A stretch of 64,000 bases of DNA from AP-15 sp963789025. GTDB lineage: Bacteria > Pseudomonadota > Alphaproteobacteria > ATCC43930 > CGMCC-115725. Position 1 is the first letter of the stretch; every line of letters begins with the position of its first letter. Both the position numbers and the translations under genes were made by a program. Below, one piece after another: positions 1 to 8,440 of the stretch. The stretch covers positions 434,001-498,000 of the forward strand of contig CAWBIT010000013.1 in the NCBI GenBank assembly GCA_963789025.1. Reading direction: 5' to 3'. The notes below the pieces were generated by a model. That model did not search any database and was not told the DNA's origin. It worked only from the letters and a program-made list of their open reading frames with translations.

Positions 1-235
1 TCACTGGCAAGGTCGAAGTAACTCACTATTCCGGGCGGCCAATGAGCGTGCTCGGCCCTACCAGAAGCTGACGCTCCAGTTCGGGCCAGAATGAACACAA
101 TTAGACTTTCTGGCTACCACTGAACCGGCCTTCCAGCATCTCCGGGGTACCGCATATGCTACCCAAAATGTTACCCAGGTCCACAAATAGCCCGGCTTCT
201 CCTATGTTGTACATCCCTTAATCCTTTGATTTAAT
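1..235. other. Probable inner end of an element integrated at tRNA-Arg
   Basis: No convincing gene. The stretch lies directly 3' of the minus-strand tRNA-Arg, where tRNA-targeting integrases insert DNA. Around 155-178 it holds GCTACCCAAAATGTTACCC, closely matching GCTACCCAACTGTTACCC (read on the minus strand) just upstream of the integrase gene at 41.0 kb. A motif shared by both tRNA-Arg-linked sites could be an integrase arm-binding or promoter sequence. That is inference; the rest of this element would lie outside the window. Confidence 0.4.
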
Positions 236-312
236 TGGCGACCCCGGCAGGATTCGAACCTGCGACCACTCGCTTAGAAGGCGAGTGCTCTATCCAGCTG
301 AGCTACGGGGTC
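236..312 (-). tRNA. tRNA-Arg (anticodon TCT)
   Basis: Read on the minus strand this folds as a complete tRNA. The 7-bp acceptor stem is GACCCCG/CGGGGTC, the D arm contains AGCTCAG, the anticodon loop is CTTCTAA (TCT, reads AGA), the T arm contains GGTTCGAATCC, and CCA is encoded. The 3' half recurs with one mismatch from the anticodon loop onward at 41191-41234, next to an integrase, so this isoacceptor is the likely integration target. Confidence 0.96.
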
Positions 313-352
313 ATCGCGTCCGTCTTGCTCCGGCAATGCGCACCACAACAGG

Positions 353-649
353 TCAGTTGCGAATGCGGTCGTAGCGGAAATTGTCCGCATAGCTCTTCGG
401 CTTCTCGGTGCTGTCGTGCGGCGGGATGACGGTGTAGTCGAGACTGCTTTTGGTCGCGAAGGCAACCGCCTCCTCCATCGTCTCGAAACGCAACTGCACC
501 TCGTTCAATGTGTCTTCGGCGCTGATCCATCCCATCAGCGCCTCGGCCTGGCGGCGGCTGGCCGGTTCGTAGGCGAGCACCCATTTTCGGACCCGCGCTC
601 CGGATTGCATTGCCGTCTTTGCCGGCTTGAAAATTCGCGCCCGCGCCAT
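353..649 (-). CDS. NDUFS4-like NADH dehydrogenase (complex I) accessory subunit
   Basis: 98 aa. This is the small alphaproteobacterial 'ETC complex I subunit' family, homologous to mitochondrial NDUFS4, a peripheral-arm accessory subunit of the NADH:ubiquinone oxidoreductase. The N-terminal MARARIFKPAKTAMQSG, central W/GWISAEDT region and C-terminal YADNFRYDR are characteristic. The ATG at 649 is preceded by a purine-rich GAGAAGAGG. A longer reading upstream would run into tRNA-Pro and is rejected. It sits alone between two tRNA genes, away from any nuo operon, which is normal for this family. Confidence 0.88.
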   Translation of the reverse strand: MARARIFKPAKTAMQSGARVRKWVLAYEPASRRQAEALMGWISAEDTLNEVQLRFETMEEAVAFATKSSLDYTVIPPHDSTEKPKSYADNFRYDRIRN

Positions 650-699
650 CGACCTCTTCTCGATCCGTTCAAACCTTTCCCGAAGGGGCGTCCCCGAAG

Positions 700-776
<77 letters not shown>

Positions 777-872
777 CCGCGAAGGCCCACGCTCTTCTAG
801 TCGTTTTGCGGTCATCGAGCAAGATCACGCGCCCCGAGGACAATGAATTCGTCAGTTTTCGGGGCCGGACCG

Positions 873-1433
873 TCAGGCCGCTTCGCGCGGGTAATCGGAA
901 TTTTGACGTCCGTGCGGACGGCTGAAAGTTGCGTCCAACTCGTCCTTCATATCCATTAAGCGACGCAACATTTCACGGCCGCGCGACAAGCGCGAGCGGA
1001 CCGTGCCGATCGGAATGTCGAGCACCGCGGCCACCTCCTCGTAGCGCATCCCTTCGAGACCCACGAGCAGGATGACTTGCCTCTGCTCTTCCGGCAGCAG
1101 CCTGATCGCCCGTTCGAGGTCGCGCAGCTGCAAAGAGGCGCCGGCTCTTGGCGCTACCGTCAGCACCGGGGCGACGTCCTCCACCGCTACGACCACCCCT
1201 TCGCGCACCGAACGGCGGATGTCGTTTACGTTTTGATTGTGCAATATCGTGAAGAGCCAGGCGCGCAAATCGGTCCCGGGCTCCCAGAGATGCTCTTTGG
1301 CGATGGCGCGGACGAGGCAGCTTTGCACGAGATCGTCGGCTCGCGCCGCGTCCCGACTGAGGGCCCGAGCATATCGCCGCAGCCGAGGAATTTCATTTTG
1401 CAGAAGCCGTGCAAAATCGCTCATCGACATCAC
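873..1433 (-). CDS. ECF-type RNA polymerase sigma factor
   Basis: 186 aa, the usual ECF size. Region 2 spans roughly residues 10-80 (RADDLVQSCLVRAI, then LRAWLFTILHNQNVNDIRR). Region 4 spans about 108-160 (LPEEQRQVILLVGLEGMRYEEVAAVLDIPIGTVRSRLSRGR, quoted here as a motif series), with the helix-turn-helix that contacts the -35 box. There is no sigma-1 or sigma-3 region. Three possible ATG starts lie within the first four codons (MMSM). No anti-sigma factor or response-regulator partner is adjacent, so its signal is unknown. General stress (EcfG-like) or another ECF class are both possible; the sequence does not decide. Confidence 0.9.
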   Translation of the reverse strand: MMSMSDFARLLQNEIPRLRRYARALSRDAARADDLVQSCLVRAIAKEHLWEPGTDLRAWLFTILHNQNVNDIRRSVREGVVVAVEDVAPVLTVAPRAGASLQLRDLERAIRLLPEEQRQVILLVGLEGMRYEEVAAVLDIPIGTVRSRLSRGREMLRRLMDMKDELDATFSRPHGRQNSDYPREAA

Positions 1434-1639
1434 CTACGGGTCTTCGACCTCGGCTGGCCGAGGCGCTTGCGATTGAGGGAGAATATAGCGCCAGGCTGTA
1501 AACCTTCCGTGGCATCCCATGGCAAGCCCGTGAAATGTTGTTTTTAATTGTAACGGTTTTCGAAGCCTAAAGAGAGACGACGTCGTTGATCATGCGATTG
1601 ACCCGCTCGGCCTCGCCACTTTATCCTCGTAGCCGCAGC

Positions 1640-1715
1640 GAGCCCGTAGCTCAGCCGGTAGAGCAACTGACTTTTAATCAGTAGGTCTCGGGTTCGAATC
1701 CCGACGGGCTCACCA
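1640..1715 (+). tRNA. tRNA-Lys (anticodon TTT)
   Basis: Acceptor GAGCCCG/CGGGCTC, D arm GCTCAGCCGGTAGAGC, anticodon loop CTTTTAA (TTT), T arm GGTTCGAATCC, discriminator A and an encoded CCA. The 76-nt cloverleaf is canonical. Confidence 0.97.
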
Positions 1716-1887
1716 AATTACCGAGTCGGATCAAGGCGTTATCGGCTTGGAGAGCTCGACGCCCGGGCGGCGGATCGGAGGCGTCGCGACCCCTCGTCTC
1801 GTCGGTCACGGCGACGAGAGCGGCCGCCAGCCGGCAAAGGGCGGCGGCTACCCCAAATGATGAGGGGGGCCGGCGGCGATCTCGAAA

Positions 1888-1921
1888 TGGAAAGCCGCCG
1901 AGATGACTCGGCGGCCTTTCC
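1888..1921 (-). terminator. Hairpin terminator downstream of the Spy-like gene
   Basis: Two arms, GGAAAGCCGCCGAG and CTCGGCGGCCTTTCC, pair with one bulged base around an ATGA loop. The hairpin sits 20 nt past the stop of the minus-strand gene ending at 1941. On that strand it is followed by a short T-rich tract, consistent with intrinsic termination. Confidence 0.65.
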
Positions 1922-1940
1922 AGGTGTCGACCCAGCAGAG

Positions 1941-2429
1941 TCAGGCGCGATGGCGCCAATGGTGGCGGACTCCGATCAGCTGGTTGGCCATTTGCTGCTG
2001 TTCAGGCGACAAGCTGGCGTAGAGCGGCTTGAATGCGCCAACAAGACGGGCGTCGTTGTCGGCCCGCACTTTCGCAAATTGCTCGCGCAACTCGAGGCGC
2101 TGGACCGCGTCCACATCAGTGCGGCTCTGCCGCGCGCTGGTGATCGTTTGGTCGAGCGCCTTGGCGTTCTCGCGCATTGCCGCCGCGACCTGCTGCCACT
2201 GCGTTTCCTGCGCCGGCGTGATCTTGAGCTCGGCCTTCAAGAACGCGATGCGCCCGTCGACGAATTGTCCGGGCATCATCCGCCCCATCGCGTGATGGCG
2301 CGCTTCGCTTGGCGCTGCAGTGGAATTCGCCGGCCCCGGCGCGGTTTGCGCGAAGGCGGGAGCGAGCCCCACTGCAGCAACGCCGGTGAAGAGTGCCGCG
2401 GCGAGGAACGGCGTACGCAACCTGATCAT
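1941..2429 (-). CDS. Periplasmic Spy/CpxP-like LTXXQ protein
   Basis: 162 aa. An N-terminal signal peptide (residues 1-28, ending PAFAQ) marks export to the periplasm. Two LTxxQ-type repeats are visible, ITPAQETQWQQV near residue 75 and LSPEQQQMANQLI near 142, as in Spy/CpxP chaperone-like proteins that respond to envelope stress or metals. A His/Met-rich stretch (RHHAMGRMMPG) and a His-rich C-terminus (RHHWRHRA) may bind metal; that is inference. Monocistronic, with a hairpin terminator directly downstream. Confidence 0.85.
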   Translation of the reverse strand: MIRLRTPFLAAALFTGVAAVGLAPAFAQTAPGPANSTAAPSEARHHAMGRMMPGQFVDGRIAFLKAELKITPAQETQWQQVAAAMRENAKALDQTITSARQSRTDVDAVQRLELREQFAKVRADNDARLVGAFKPLYASLSPEQQQMANQLIGVRHHWRHRA

Positions 2430-2560
2430 TTTAGACCTCTGTTATGAACGGGGCTCGTGCCCCTCATCCATGACTTACGGACCAGCGGATCGGCGCATAC
2501 CCGGCAAATCGCACATTACAGCGATTTAATAGGGCCGCCACACTCCATCAATGCTGCTCG

Positions 2561-3352
2561 CTAGCTCGGCGAAAGCTTGCGCAGAAACCCGGTGCGCTGG
2601 GCCGCGCCGGCCGCCATAAACGCCGCGTCCTGGCCGGACAGGATGAAACGGGCGCCCATCTCGATATAGCGCGGCATGATCGTCTCGTTGTAGACCCCCG
2701 CCATGCCCGGAAACTTTCCGTGCATGCGCGCGGCCGCAATCATCGCCCGATAGGCGTCTGCCACGCGCTCGTTGCCGAAATCTCCGTGGATGCCCATTTC
2801 GGCGCACAAATCGTTGGTGCCGATCAGCAGCACATCGACTCCAGGCACGGCCGCGATCTCTTCGGCATTGGCGATCGCGGTTGGCGTCTCGAGCATGGCG
2901 ACGGTCAGATTGGCGGCGTTGAGTGCCGATGCAGCCTCTGAGGAGCTCGCGGAGCGCAGCCCGTAATGCGGCCCAATTCCACCCATCGAGCGGTGGCCGA
3001 CCGGCGGATATTTCAGCCGGTTGACGACCTCACGGGCTTCGGCCGCGGTATCCACATGCGGCACGACGATGCCGAGCGCGCCATTGTCGAGCGCCCGGGT
3101 GGCAATGGCGTATTCGCCATTGGGCACGCGCGCGATCGGCGCAATGCCGGCATCGAGCGCGGCGGTCGAGATCTGCGCGCAGGCTTCGAGCGACATGACG
3201 CCATGCTCCATGTCGAGAAACAGCCAATCGAAGCCGGCTACCGCCATCGCCTTGGCGATCTCGACGCTGCGCGTCATGCGCACTCCGACCCCGAGTGACA
3301 GCTGGCCTTGATCGAGCTTTTCGCGAGCGGCATTGCGGACAGTGGCGGGCAT
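2561..3352 (-). CDS. HpcH/HpaI-family class II aldolase
   Basis: 263 aa, typical for divalent-metal 2-keto-3-deoxy acid aldolases that cleave to pyruvate plus an aldehyde. Family features in order: FDWLFLDMEHG near residue 45 (metal/substrate loop), PIARVPNGE, GIVVPHVDTAAEAR near 95, VAMLETPTAIANAEEIAAVPGVDVLLIGTNDL (split motif with the metal-binding E and D), and a C-terminal GARFILSGQD. The actual substrate cannot be read from sequence. It lies 11 nt after the serine hydrolase stop on the same strand, so the two are probably co-transcribed. Confidence 0.9.
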   Translation of the reverse strand: MPATVRNAAREKLDQGQLSLGVGVRMTRSVEIAKAMAVAGFDWLFLDMEHGVMSLEACAQISTAALDAGIAPIARVPNGEYAIATRALDNGALGIVVPHVDTAAEAREVVNRLKYPPVGHRSMGGIGPHYGLRSASSSEAASALNAANLTVAMLETPTAIANAEEIAAVPGVDVLLIGTNDLCAEMGIHGDFGNERVADAYRAMIAAARMHGKFPGMAGVYNETIMPRYIEMGARFILSGQDAAFMAAGAAQRTGFLRKLSPS

Positions 3353-3363
3353 TGGTGGCTCCC

Positions 3364-4839
3364 TTATGTCAATGTGGCGATGGCGGTGGCGATGACGCGG
3401 TTCAGACCCGCCAAGTCCATTGGGTAATCGGTTTCATTGGCGACCGCGACCGTCAAGCGGTGGCGGCGCAAGATAAAGATGCGCTGGTCCGACGCACCGG
3501 ATGCCCAGGCAGTCTCCGGCGGCAAATCCGGGAACAGGCGGTCGATGTTGGTGCGGAAGCAGGCCGCGTAGCTCGTGCCGGTATGTGTCGGGGTCAGTGC
3601 GTAGTCAGCCCACCCGGGCGGTAGCAGGCGCTCGCCGTTCCAGACGCCGTCTTGCAGGTAGAGAACCCCTATCTTGGCGTAGTCGCGCAAGGTGGCAAAG
3701 CCGGCGCCAGACGCGATCAGGTTGCCAGCGATGTCGGCGGAATGCTGATAGCTCGCCATGCCGAGCCGGTCGGCGAGCAAGGCGTAGACGGTCTGGTGAT
3801 ACGGCAGGCCGCGGCTCGCAATCCGGTCGCGAATAACGGCGCCGAGCACATTGGGGCCGGCATTGATGTAGCGGAACACCGAGCCCGGGATCGTCGCCAC
3901 AATCGAGCGCTGCGCCGCCTCGAACGCGTCCGTCGCGTCCTGGTAGACCGAGCTGTTCTCGAACCCGAGCGCGGTCCGCCCGTCTTCGTGTTGCACCGGA
4001 AAGCCGAGCCCCGAGCGCATGCGCAAGAGGTGATCCAAGGTGATCAGCCGATGGATGGCGCGCGAGTCGCGCCACAGCGGCGCCGGTGCGGGATCATAGA
4101 CCGAGGCGAGCCAGCCCTCATGGATCAAGCGGCCGATCAGGGTGCAGGTGATGGCCTTGGTCATCGACCAGCTCGGCGTCGCGCGAGCGGGCATGCCGAA
4201 GGCGCTGTAGCGCTCGCACAAGACCCGATCCGGCGTCGCGATCAGGATGCCGTAAGCACCGGCCGAGTTGGCGAAGAAATTGTCCAGGGCATCGGCCAGC
4301 GCAGAGGGCGCCGGCGGAGGTGTTTCGACCGCCGCGCCCAATGGCCACGGGCGCTTGGCGTCCGGCAGCTGACGCGCGATCGGCTGCGGATCGAACAGCG
4401 GCGCGGGATGCCGGCCCAGCAGAATGCCGCCGTAACCGGGGCGGGCGATCGCCGCGCCCAGCACCGGCTCGCCAAAGCCGGGATCGTTCCACACGACCTT
4501 GACGCGGCGATCGGCGTCGTCGGGCTCGATCGTGACGTCTCCGGCGCGATGAGCCGCTATCAACGGCGCCGGGTCGCCAGCCGCGGGGCGCGAGGCGAGG
4601 TCGCCGGGCGCGGCGACCGGGCGCCAGCGAAAATGCCGATCAGCCGTCTCGCGATCCAGGCTGCTGACATAGAGCATGTCGACCATGCGCTTGGCGGCGA
4701 AATTCACGGTGCGCTGGCGCAGCGACCGCGGTGAAGCATCGCATACGATCGGATCGGGCGGTCCGGAGCCGAAGGGCTGTGGTGTGCGGTCGAAGGTCGG
4801 CTCGACCGGCTGCGTTGAAGCCGCGGGTTCGCTCTTCAT
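3364..4839 (-). CDS. Class C beta-lactamase-fold serine hydrolase
   Basis: 491 aa. The catalytic SxxK is SMTK at residues 225-228, followed by the Tyr motif YIN in the context FRYINAGPN, the arrangement of class C beta-lactamase/esterase/amide-hydrolase (NylB-like) enzymes. About 180 residues precede the SxxK, longer than in beta-lactamases. No signal peptide is apparent, which favours a cytoplasmic amide or ester hydrolase over a resistance enzyme. First gene of a probable two-gene unit with the downstream aldolase. Confidence 0.85.
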   Translation of the reverse strand: MKSEPAASTQPVEPTFDRTPQPFGSGPPDPIVCDASPRSLRQRTVNFAAKRMVDMLYVSSLDRETADRHFRWRPVAAPGDLASRPAAGDPAPLIAAHRAGDVTIEPDDADRRVKVVWNDPGFGEPVLGAAIARPGYGGILLGRHPAPLFDPQPIARQLPDAKRPWPLGAAVETPPPAPSALADALDNFFANSAGAYGILIATPDRVLCERYSAFGMPARATPSWSMTKAITCTLIGRLIHEGWLASVYDPAPAPLWRDSRAIHRLITLDHLLRMRSGLGFPVQHEDGRTALGFENSSVYQDATDAFEAAQRSIVATIPGSVFRYINAGPNVLGAVIRDRIASRGLPYHQTVYALLADRLGMASYQHSADIAGNLIASGAGFATLRDYAKIGVLYLQDGVWNGERLLPPGWADYALTPTHTGTSYAACFRTNIDRLFPDLPPETAWASGASDQRIFILRRHRLTVAVANETDYPMDLAGLNRVIATAIATLT

Positions 4840-5301
4840 GTAGCCGACTCCTCATGATGGGCGCACCAGCGTGCCCGTTCTCGATAACGCCTGCAAGGTG
4901 AAGCTGGGCTTGCCGTCTTGGGCAGTCTGCCGATTGTGCGGCTCGCAAGACTCAGAAGATCCGGGACGCCATCAGGCTACCCCTATTCACACCCTGAGAG
5001 CTTAAACGAAGAAACCCCGAGGCGGGAAATGCTATTTCTGGACGGTAGTAAGCACACCATTATAGAAATACCCCATTGTCCCGTCGTGCCATTCGTAGTG
5101 ACGGTTGTGTTTACTGTTCTGCCCTATCCGGCGGGATTGTGGAATGATTCCTCTACCGCCGCATCTACTTCTTTCGCAGTCATCCCAATCTTGAGCGCGT
5201 CCATGAAATCGTGTGCGGACTGCAAAAATACGGATCGCCTTTTGGGATGATGTCGCGATAAAATGGGAAGCCCCACGCGGCAGACGCGACTGTGGCATCA
5301 G
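4840..5301. other. Intergenic stretch, one possible very short ORF
   Basis: No long reading frame is credible. On the minus strand near 5150-5260 a frame reads SVFLQSAHDFMDALKIGMTA, continuing KEVDAAVEESF, then a stop. It looks protein-like but has no clear start and is only about 35 codons long. It may be a small gene just downstream of the kinase or the tail of a decayed one. Confidence 0.3.
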
Positions 5302-6834
5302 TCATGTGCCGTGACTTTTGGTGGGTAGACTGAGGTGAAAACTTGCGCCGCGCGGAGAGTTGTTGGCAGCCCACAAGCGGCCGCTATGCGATTTAACGAT
5401 GGAGCGGCTGATGGACAGTCCCATACCGGTCCCATGAAACTTCGTGGTAAAGAACGCATTGAAGATCTCGTCCGCCTGCACTGGCAGCCCCACGCCGGTA
5501 TCGCAGACGGACACCATAAGTTGCTCGTTTTCCGCTCGCTGCGACTTGATGGCGAGCTCGCGCGACCCATCCAGGTCCTTCATCGCATCGATGCTGTTAC
5601 TGACGAGGTTCATCATGACCTGCTGCAACTGCACGCGATCTCCCATGACCTGGGGAAGATCTGCCGCCAGGTCCGGCCGGACTGATATGGAGTATCGCGC
5701 TAGCTCGCCGCGCAGGAGGAGGATCATCTCGCGAATCACTTCGTTAACATCCAACAACTCCCGTTGGGGAGTACGCTTCTCGAAGTGCAGACGGGTCCGG
5801 CCGATGATTTCCGCCGCACGCGTTCCGTCCTTCACTATTCGCATTGCAGCTGCGCGTGCCTCTTCGAGACTTGGGGTGTCGCCGGCGAGCCAGCGCAAGC
5901 AAGCATGGGCGTTGGTGACGGCGGCGGAAATCGGTTGATTCACTTCGTGCGCCAGGGAGGCAGTCAGCTCCGCCATGGTGGTCACCCGGTTGACGCGGGC
6001 GAGATCCGCCCGCGCTTGACGCAGAGCTTCTTCGGCGCGCTTCTGCTCAGACACGGAGGCGATCGACGCGAAGGCCAGAATGACAAACGTAATGCCGGCA
6101 ATCGCCAGCGCCAGACTGGTTTGGTCGAGACTTGCATCTACTTGGGCCTGGTGAACCGGGCCGTGAGCGGCAAAAATGGCCGCTCGCATCCCCGTGTAGT
6201 GCATGCCGGAAATGGCTAGGCCCATGACGACCGCCGCAGCGAGCTTTTGCCAAAGATCCGTGGTTCGGAATGCCAGCCATAGTGCTGCCGTCGACGCGCC
6301 GATCGCTATGATCAGAGAGAGCGCGACAAATAGTCGGTCGTAGCTGAGTTCGGCGTGCCCCCGCATTGCTGCCATGCCGGTGTAATGCATGGCGGCAATG
6401 CCAAGTCCCATGAAGATGCCGCTGAGAACGAGGCGAAGCCGCGATGCGCTCTGGCGACTGATGACGTAAAAGGCGCCGCCGGTTACGAAGATCGCCACCA
6501 GGAGCGAAAGGGTGGTCAGCCGGATGTCGTAGGACATCGGTATCGGCATGACGAAGGCGAGCATACCGATGAAGTGCATCGACCATATTCCGCCTCCCAT
6601 TGCGATCGCAGCCGCTACCAGCCAGACGCGACGCGCAAGTCCCTGGGCGGCCCCCACGTGCCCGCTGAGACCGAGGGCGGTGTAAGACGCGAAGGAGGCG
6701 ACCAGAACGGACAAAGCGACGAGATACGGATCATATGTTCCGGTAACGACCATCGTGATCGCCCCAATTTTCAGACCAGAGGCCAAGCCGGACGAATCCG
6801 TCGGCTCACCTGCAAGTGCAGCCGGCAACGTCAT
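5302..6834 (-). CDS. MHYT-domain membrane sensor histidine kinase
   Basis: 510 aa. About seven membrane helices form an MHYT sensor, with MHFIGM (86-91), MHYTGM (149-154) and MHYTGM (211-216) supplying the His/Met residues thought to bind copper or sense O2/CO/NO. A linker (SEQKRAEEALRQAR) leads to a HisKA domain with phospho-acceptor His296 (LAHEVNQP). The ATPase domain has N-box NLVSNSIDAM, G1 DTGVGLP and G2 GTGMGLS. No response regulator is adjacent, so it is an orphan kinase here. Confidence 0.93.
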   Translation of the reverse strand: MTLPAALAGEPTDSSGLASGLKIGAITMVVTGTYDPYLVALSVLVASFASYTALGLSGHVGAAQGLARRVWLVAAAIAMGGGIWSMHFIGMLAFVMPIPMSYDIRLTTLSLLVAIFVTGGAFYVISRQSASRLRLVLSGIFMGLGIAAMHYTGMAAMRGHAELSYDRLFVALSLIIAIGASTAALWLAFRTTDLWQKLAAAVVMGLAISGMHYTGMRAAIFAAHGPVHQAQVDASLDQTSLALAIAGITFVILAFASIASVSEQKRAEEALRQARADLARVNRVTTMAELTASLAHEVNQPISAAVTNAHACLRWLAGDTPSLEEARAAAMRIVKDGTRAAEIIGRTRLHFEKRTPQRELLDVNEVIREMILLLRGELARYSISVRPDLAADLPQVMGDRVQLQQVMMNLVSNSIDAMKDLDGSRELAIKSQRAENEQLMVSVCDTGVGLPVQADEIFNAFFTTKFHGTGMGLSISRSIVKSHSGRLWAANNSPRGASFHLSLPTKSHGT

Positions 6835-7028
6835 TGGGGCGCATTAAAGTCCGACATCCCCCACATGACTTGGTTCGCGAGCATCAGGATGCTCCTTCAG
6901 CACTTTCCTCGCAAGGTAGGCTTGCACGGTCCGGCACGGCGCTGCGTTTCTGGCGTCAAGGCCGTCTACCGTCCTTTTTGTTCGTCACGTCATCTCCCTG
7001 ACGCGCGAGAGCAGCAACAACGGGTTCC

Positions 7029-7124
7029 GGCATGCCCTTTACGTCAGGACAAATATTGCGAAGCGAAGAAGTTCGCGCGTTTGTGGATTTCCTGACCGAG
7101 AAGTTTGCTCCCGATTCTTTGTAA
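7029..7124 (+). pseudogene. Possible LysR-type regulator C-terminal relic
   Basis: A short frame reads SGQILRSEEVRAFVDFLTEK followed by F and a stop. This matches the conserved C-terminal helix of LysR-type regulators (the usual VRAFVDFLxERF). Upstream bases carry stops in this frame, so only the tail survives. The call rests on about 20 residues. Confidence 0.35.
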
Positions 7125-7356
7125 GGGCATGAGATCTGCGAGCTCATCCGGCCGCAGGCGGGCTAAGCAAGTTGCAGTCCTCATTTGAACCGTTCCCTGA
7201 TTGCAATGGTGCAACTGCGAACATTGCTGAGATCAAGCGCAGATGCTTGAAGCTGGTGTGGCTTAATTGACTTCTGCTTTGTGGCCCATGACCGACCATT
7301 GTTGTCGGATGAAGCGAGGGCCGATCTGGGTCGCGGGTCGCCCTTCTAACCGGGTA

Positions 7357-7439
7357 TCAAGCGTATGATTTGCACCACTGGCGAACGCAAGCCTTTCGCT
7401 CCCACGTGTCCTTAGCCCTCGCGTCGCGGATCGTCTGCC
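7357..7439 (-). pseudogene. C-terminal relic of a secreted HNH-like gene
   Basis: The minus strand reads QTIRDARAKDTWERKACV, then RQWCKSYA and a stop. This is the C-terminus of the same small HNH family present at 10999-11283 (QWQTIRVARTRNRWERRACA). The HNH core is missing. It suggests a second, mostly deleted copy of this phage-type gene beside repeat R1. Confidence 0.5.
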
Positions 7440-7463
7440 CTTGCAGGTTGGAAACAGCTCGTA

Positions 7464-7630
7464 TGAGGGAGTTGGCGACGGTGGCAGCGGCGGAGCCAGA
7501 GACGGGGCTGGTTTTTCGGCATAACGCTGGTTAGGTGCCTTCCCTAGGCGGCCTTCGAGCATCCACTGCTCAGCGCACGAAAGGTCGCCACGATTAGGTC
7601 GACCATGCGGGCGCACTGATCTGTCGGCAG
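7464..7630 (-). repeat. Dispersed repeat R1, copy 1
   Basis: About 165 nt whose reverse complement matches 25659-25813 at roughly 80 percent by eye, apart from an extra block of about 10 nt here. Shared anchors include GTGCTGAGCAGTGGATGCTC-type sequence and CGTTATGCCGAAAA followed by CCGTCTCTGGCTCCGCC. No gene function could be assigned to any frame. Confidence 0.75.
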
Positions 7631-7642
7631 AAAAGTCCCGAA

Positions 7643-8338
7643 TTATGTAGCAAACAGACCTGGCTGGGAGCTGGCGGTGCCAGCAAGCGCGCGCACCTGA
7701 TCGCTAAGCCGTTCACGTGCCAATTCGATCCTTTCGGGGGAGGTTTTTGGGGATAAAGCTGATCGCTCTTTCCGCCCGAGAAAGAATGCAACGCGCTCTG
7801 CGTTCGCACCGCTAGGATGGGGGAGGCCGTCGAGAATTTTGATCGGGTCGATCAGGCCTTGGCTGGCGAGGTGCCGCAACGCCTGCGCCGGTTTCGGGCC
7901 CATCGGAATCCATACCGCGTTAGGAAGCTGCCGCGCTTCCTCCGCCAGCATCGCATCAACCCAATAGCGCAGTATTGGCGTGCGCAACACGTCAGGAGTT
8001 CCCGAGTAATTGGCACCATTGACGAAGACAGGGAAATACAACGCTGACGTAAAATGCACCAGCTCCCCGCCGGGCCGAAATAGATGCGCAGACGTTTCGA
8101 GACCAAGCAATTGTTGCAGGCCGATATGATCCAACATCGCAACCAGATTCGTCCGAAGCGGGCCGCTGAAACTCGCCGTCTTTTCGACCCGACGAAACGC
8201 GTCATCCAGGCTGAACCCTTCCGCAAGCGCGTCGCGGAATGCTGAGAGGGCCAGTTCCGCTTGGTAGCGGCCCGGAGTGATCCCTACCAAAACGACGCGA
8301 GCCCGTTCCTCGATATAGCCAAATGGCACCCAGACCAC
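7643..8338 (-). CDS. Uracil-DNA-glycosylase-fold protein
   Basis: 231 aa from a GTG at 8338. Two hallmarks of the UDG superfamily are visible: an N-terminal VVLVGITPG (motif A type) near residue 20 and a C-terminal LPHPSGAN (motif with the catalytic-site HPS) near 173. Between them the sequence does not match classical UNG, so the substrate is open; a DNA repair role is inference from fold. The frame continues upstream to an ATG at 8392 (MRLVQE), but codon 7 is TAG, so the original start may have been lost. The next gene upstream is an IS1634-type transposase. Confidence 0.65.
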   Translation of the reverse strand: MVWVPFGYIEERARVVLVGITPGRYQAELALSAFRDALAEGFSLDDAFRRVEKTASFSGPLRTNLVAMLDHIGLQQLLGLETSAHLFRPGGELVHFTSALYFPVFVNGANYSGTPDVLRTPILRYWVDAMLAEEARQLPNAVWIPMGPKPAQALRHLASQGLIDPIKILDGLPHPSGANAERVAFFLGRKERSALSPKTSPERIELARERLSDQVRALAGTASSQPGLFAT

Positions 8339-8440
8339 TCGGATCGCGCCCTCTGCCTCAATCGTAAGCGCCTATTCTTGGACGAGACGCATGTGATTGA
8401 TCCTACTCGGATAATTCCCAGCGGGGGTGACGCTTACTGG

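Noticed and set aside
3652..4734. Plus-strand frame of 360 codons opposite the serine hydrolase
   Set aside because: Shadow; the minus frame has the SxxK and YxN catalytic motifs.
3364..4839. Antibiotic resistance beta-lactamase
   Set aside because: Has the class C SxxK and Tyr motifs but no signal peptide and a long N-terminal extension; a general amide or ester hydrolase is more likely.
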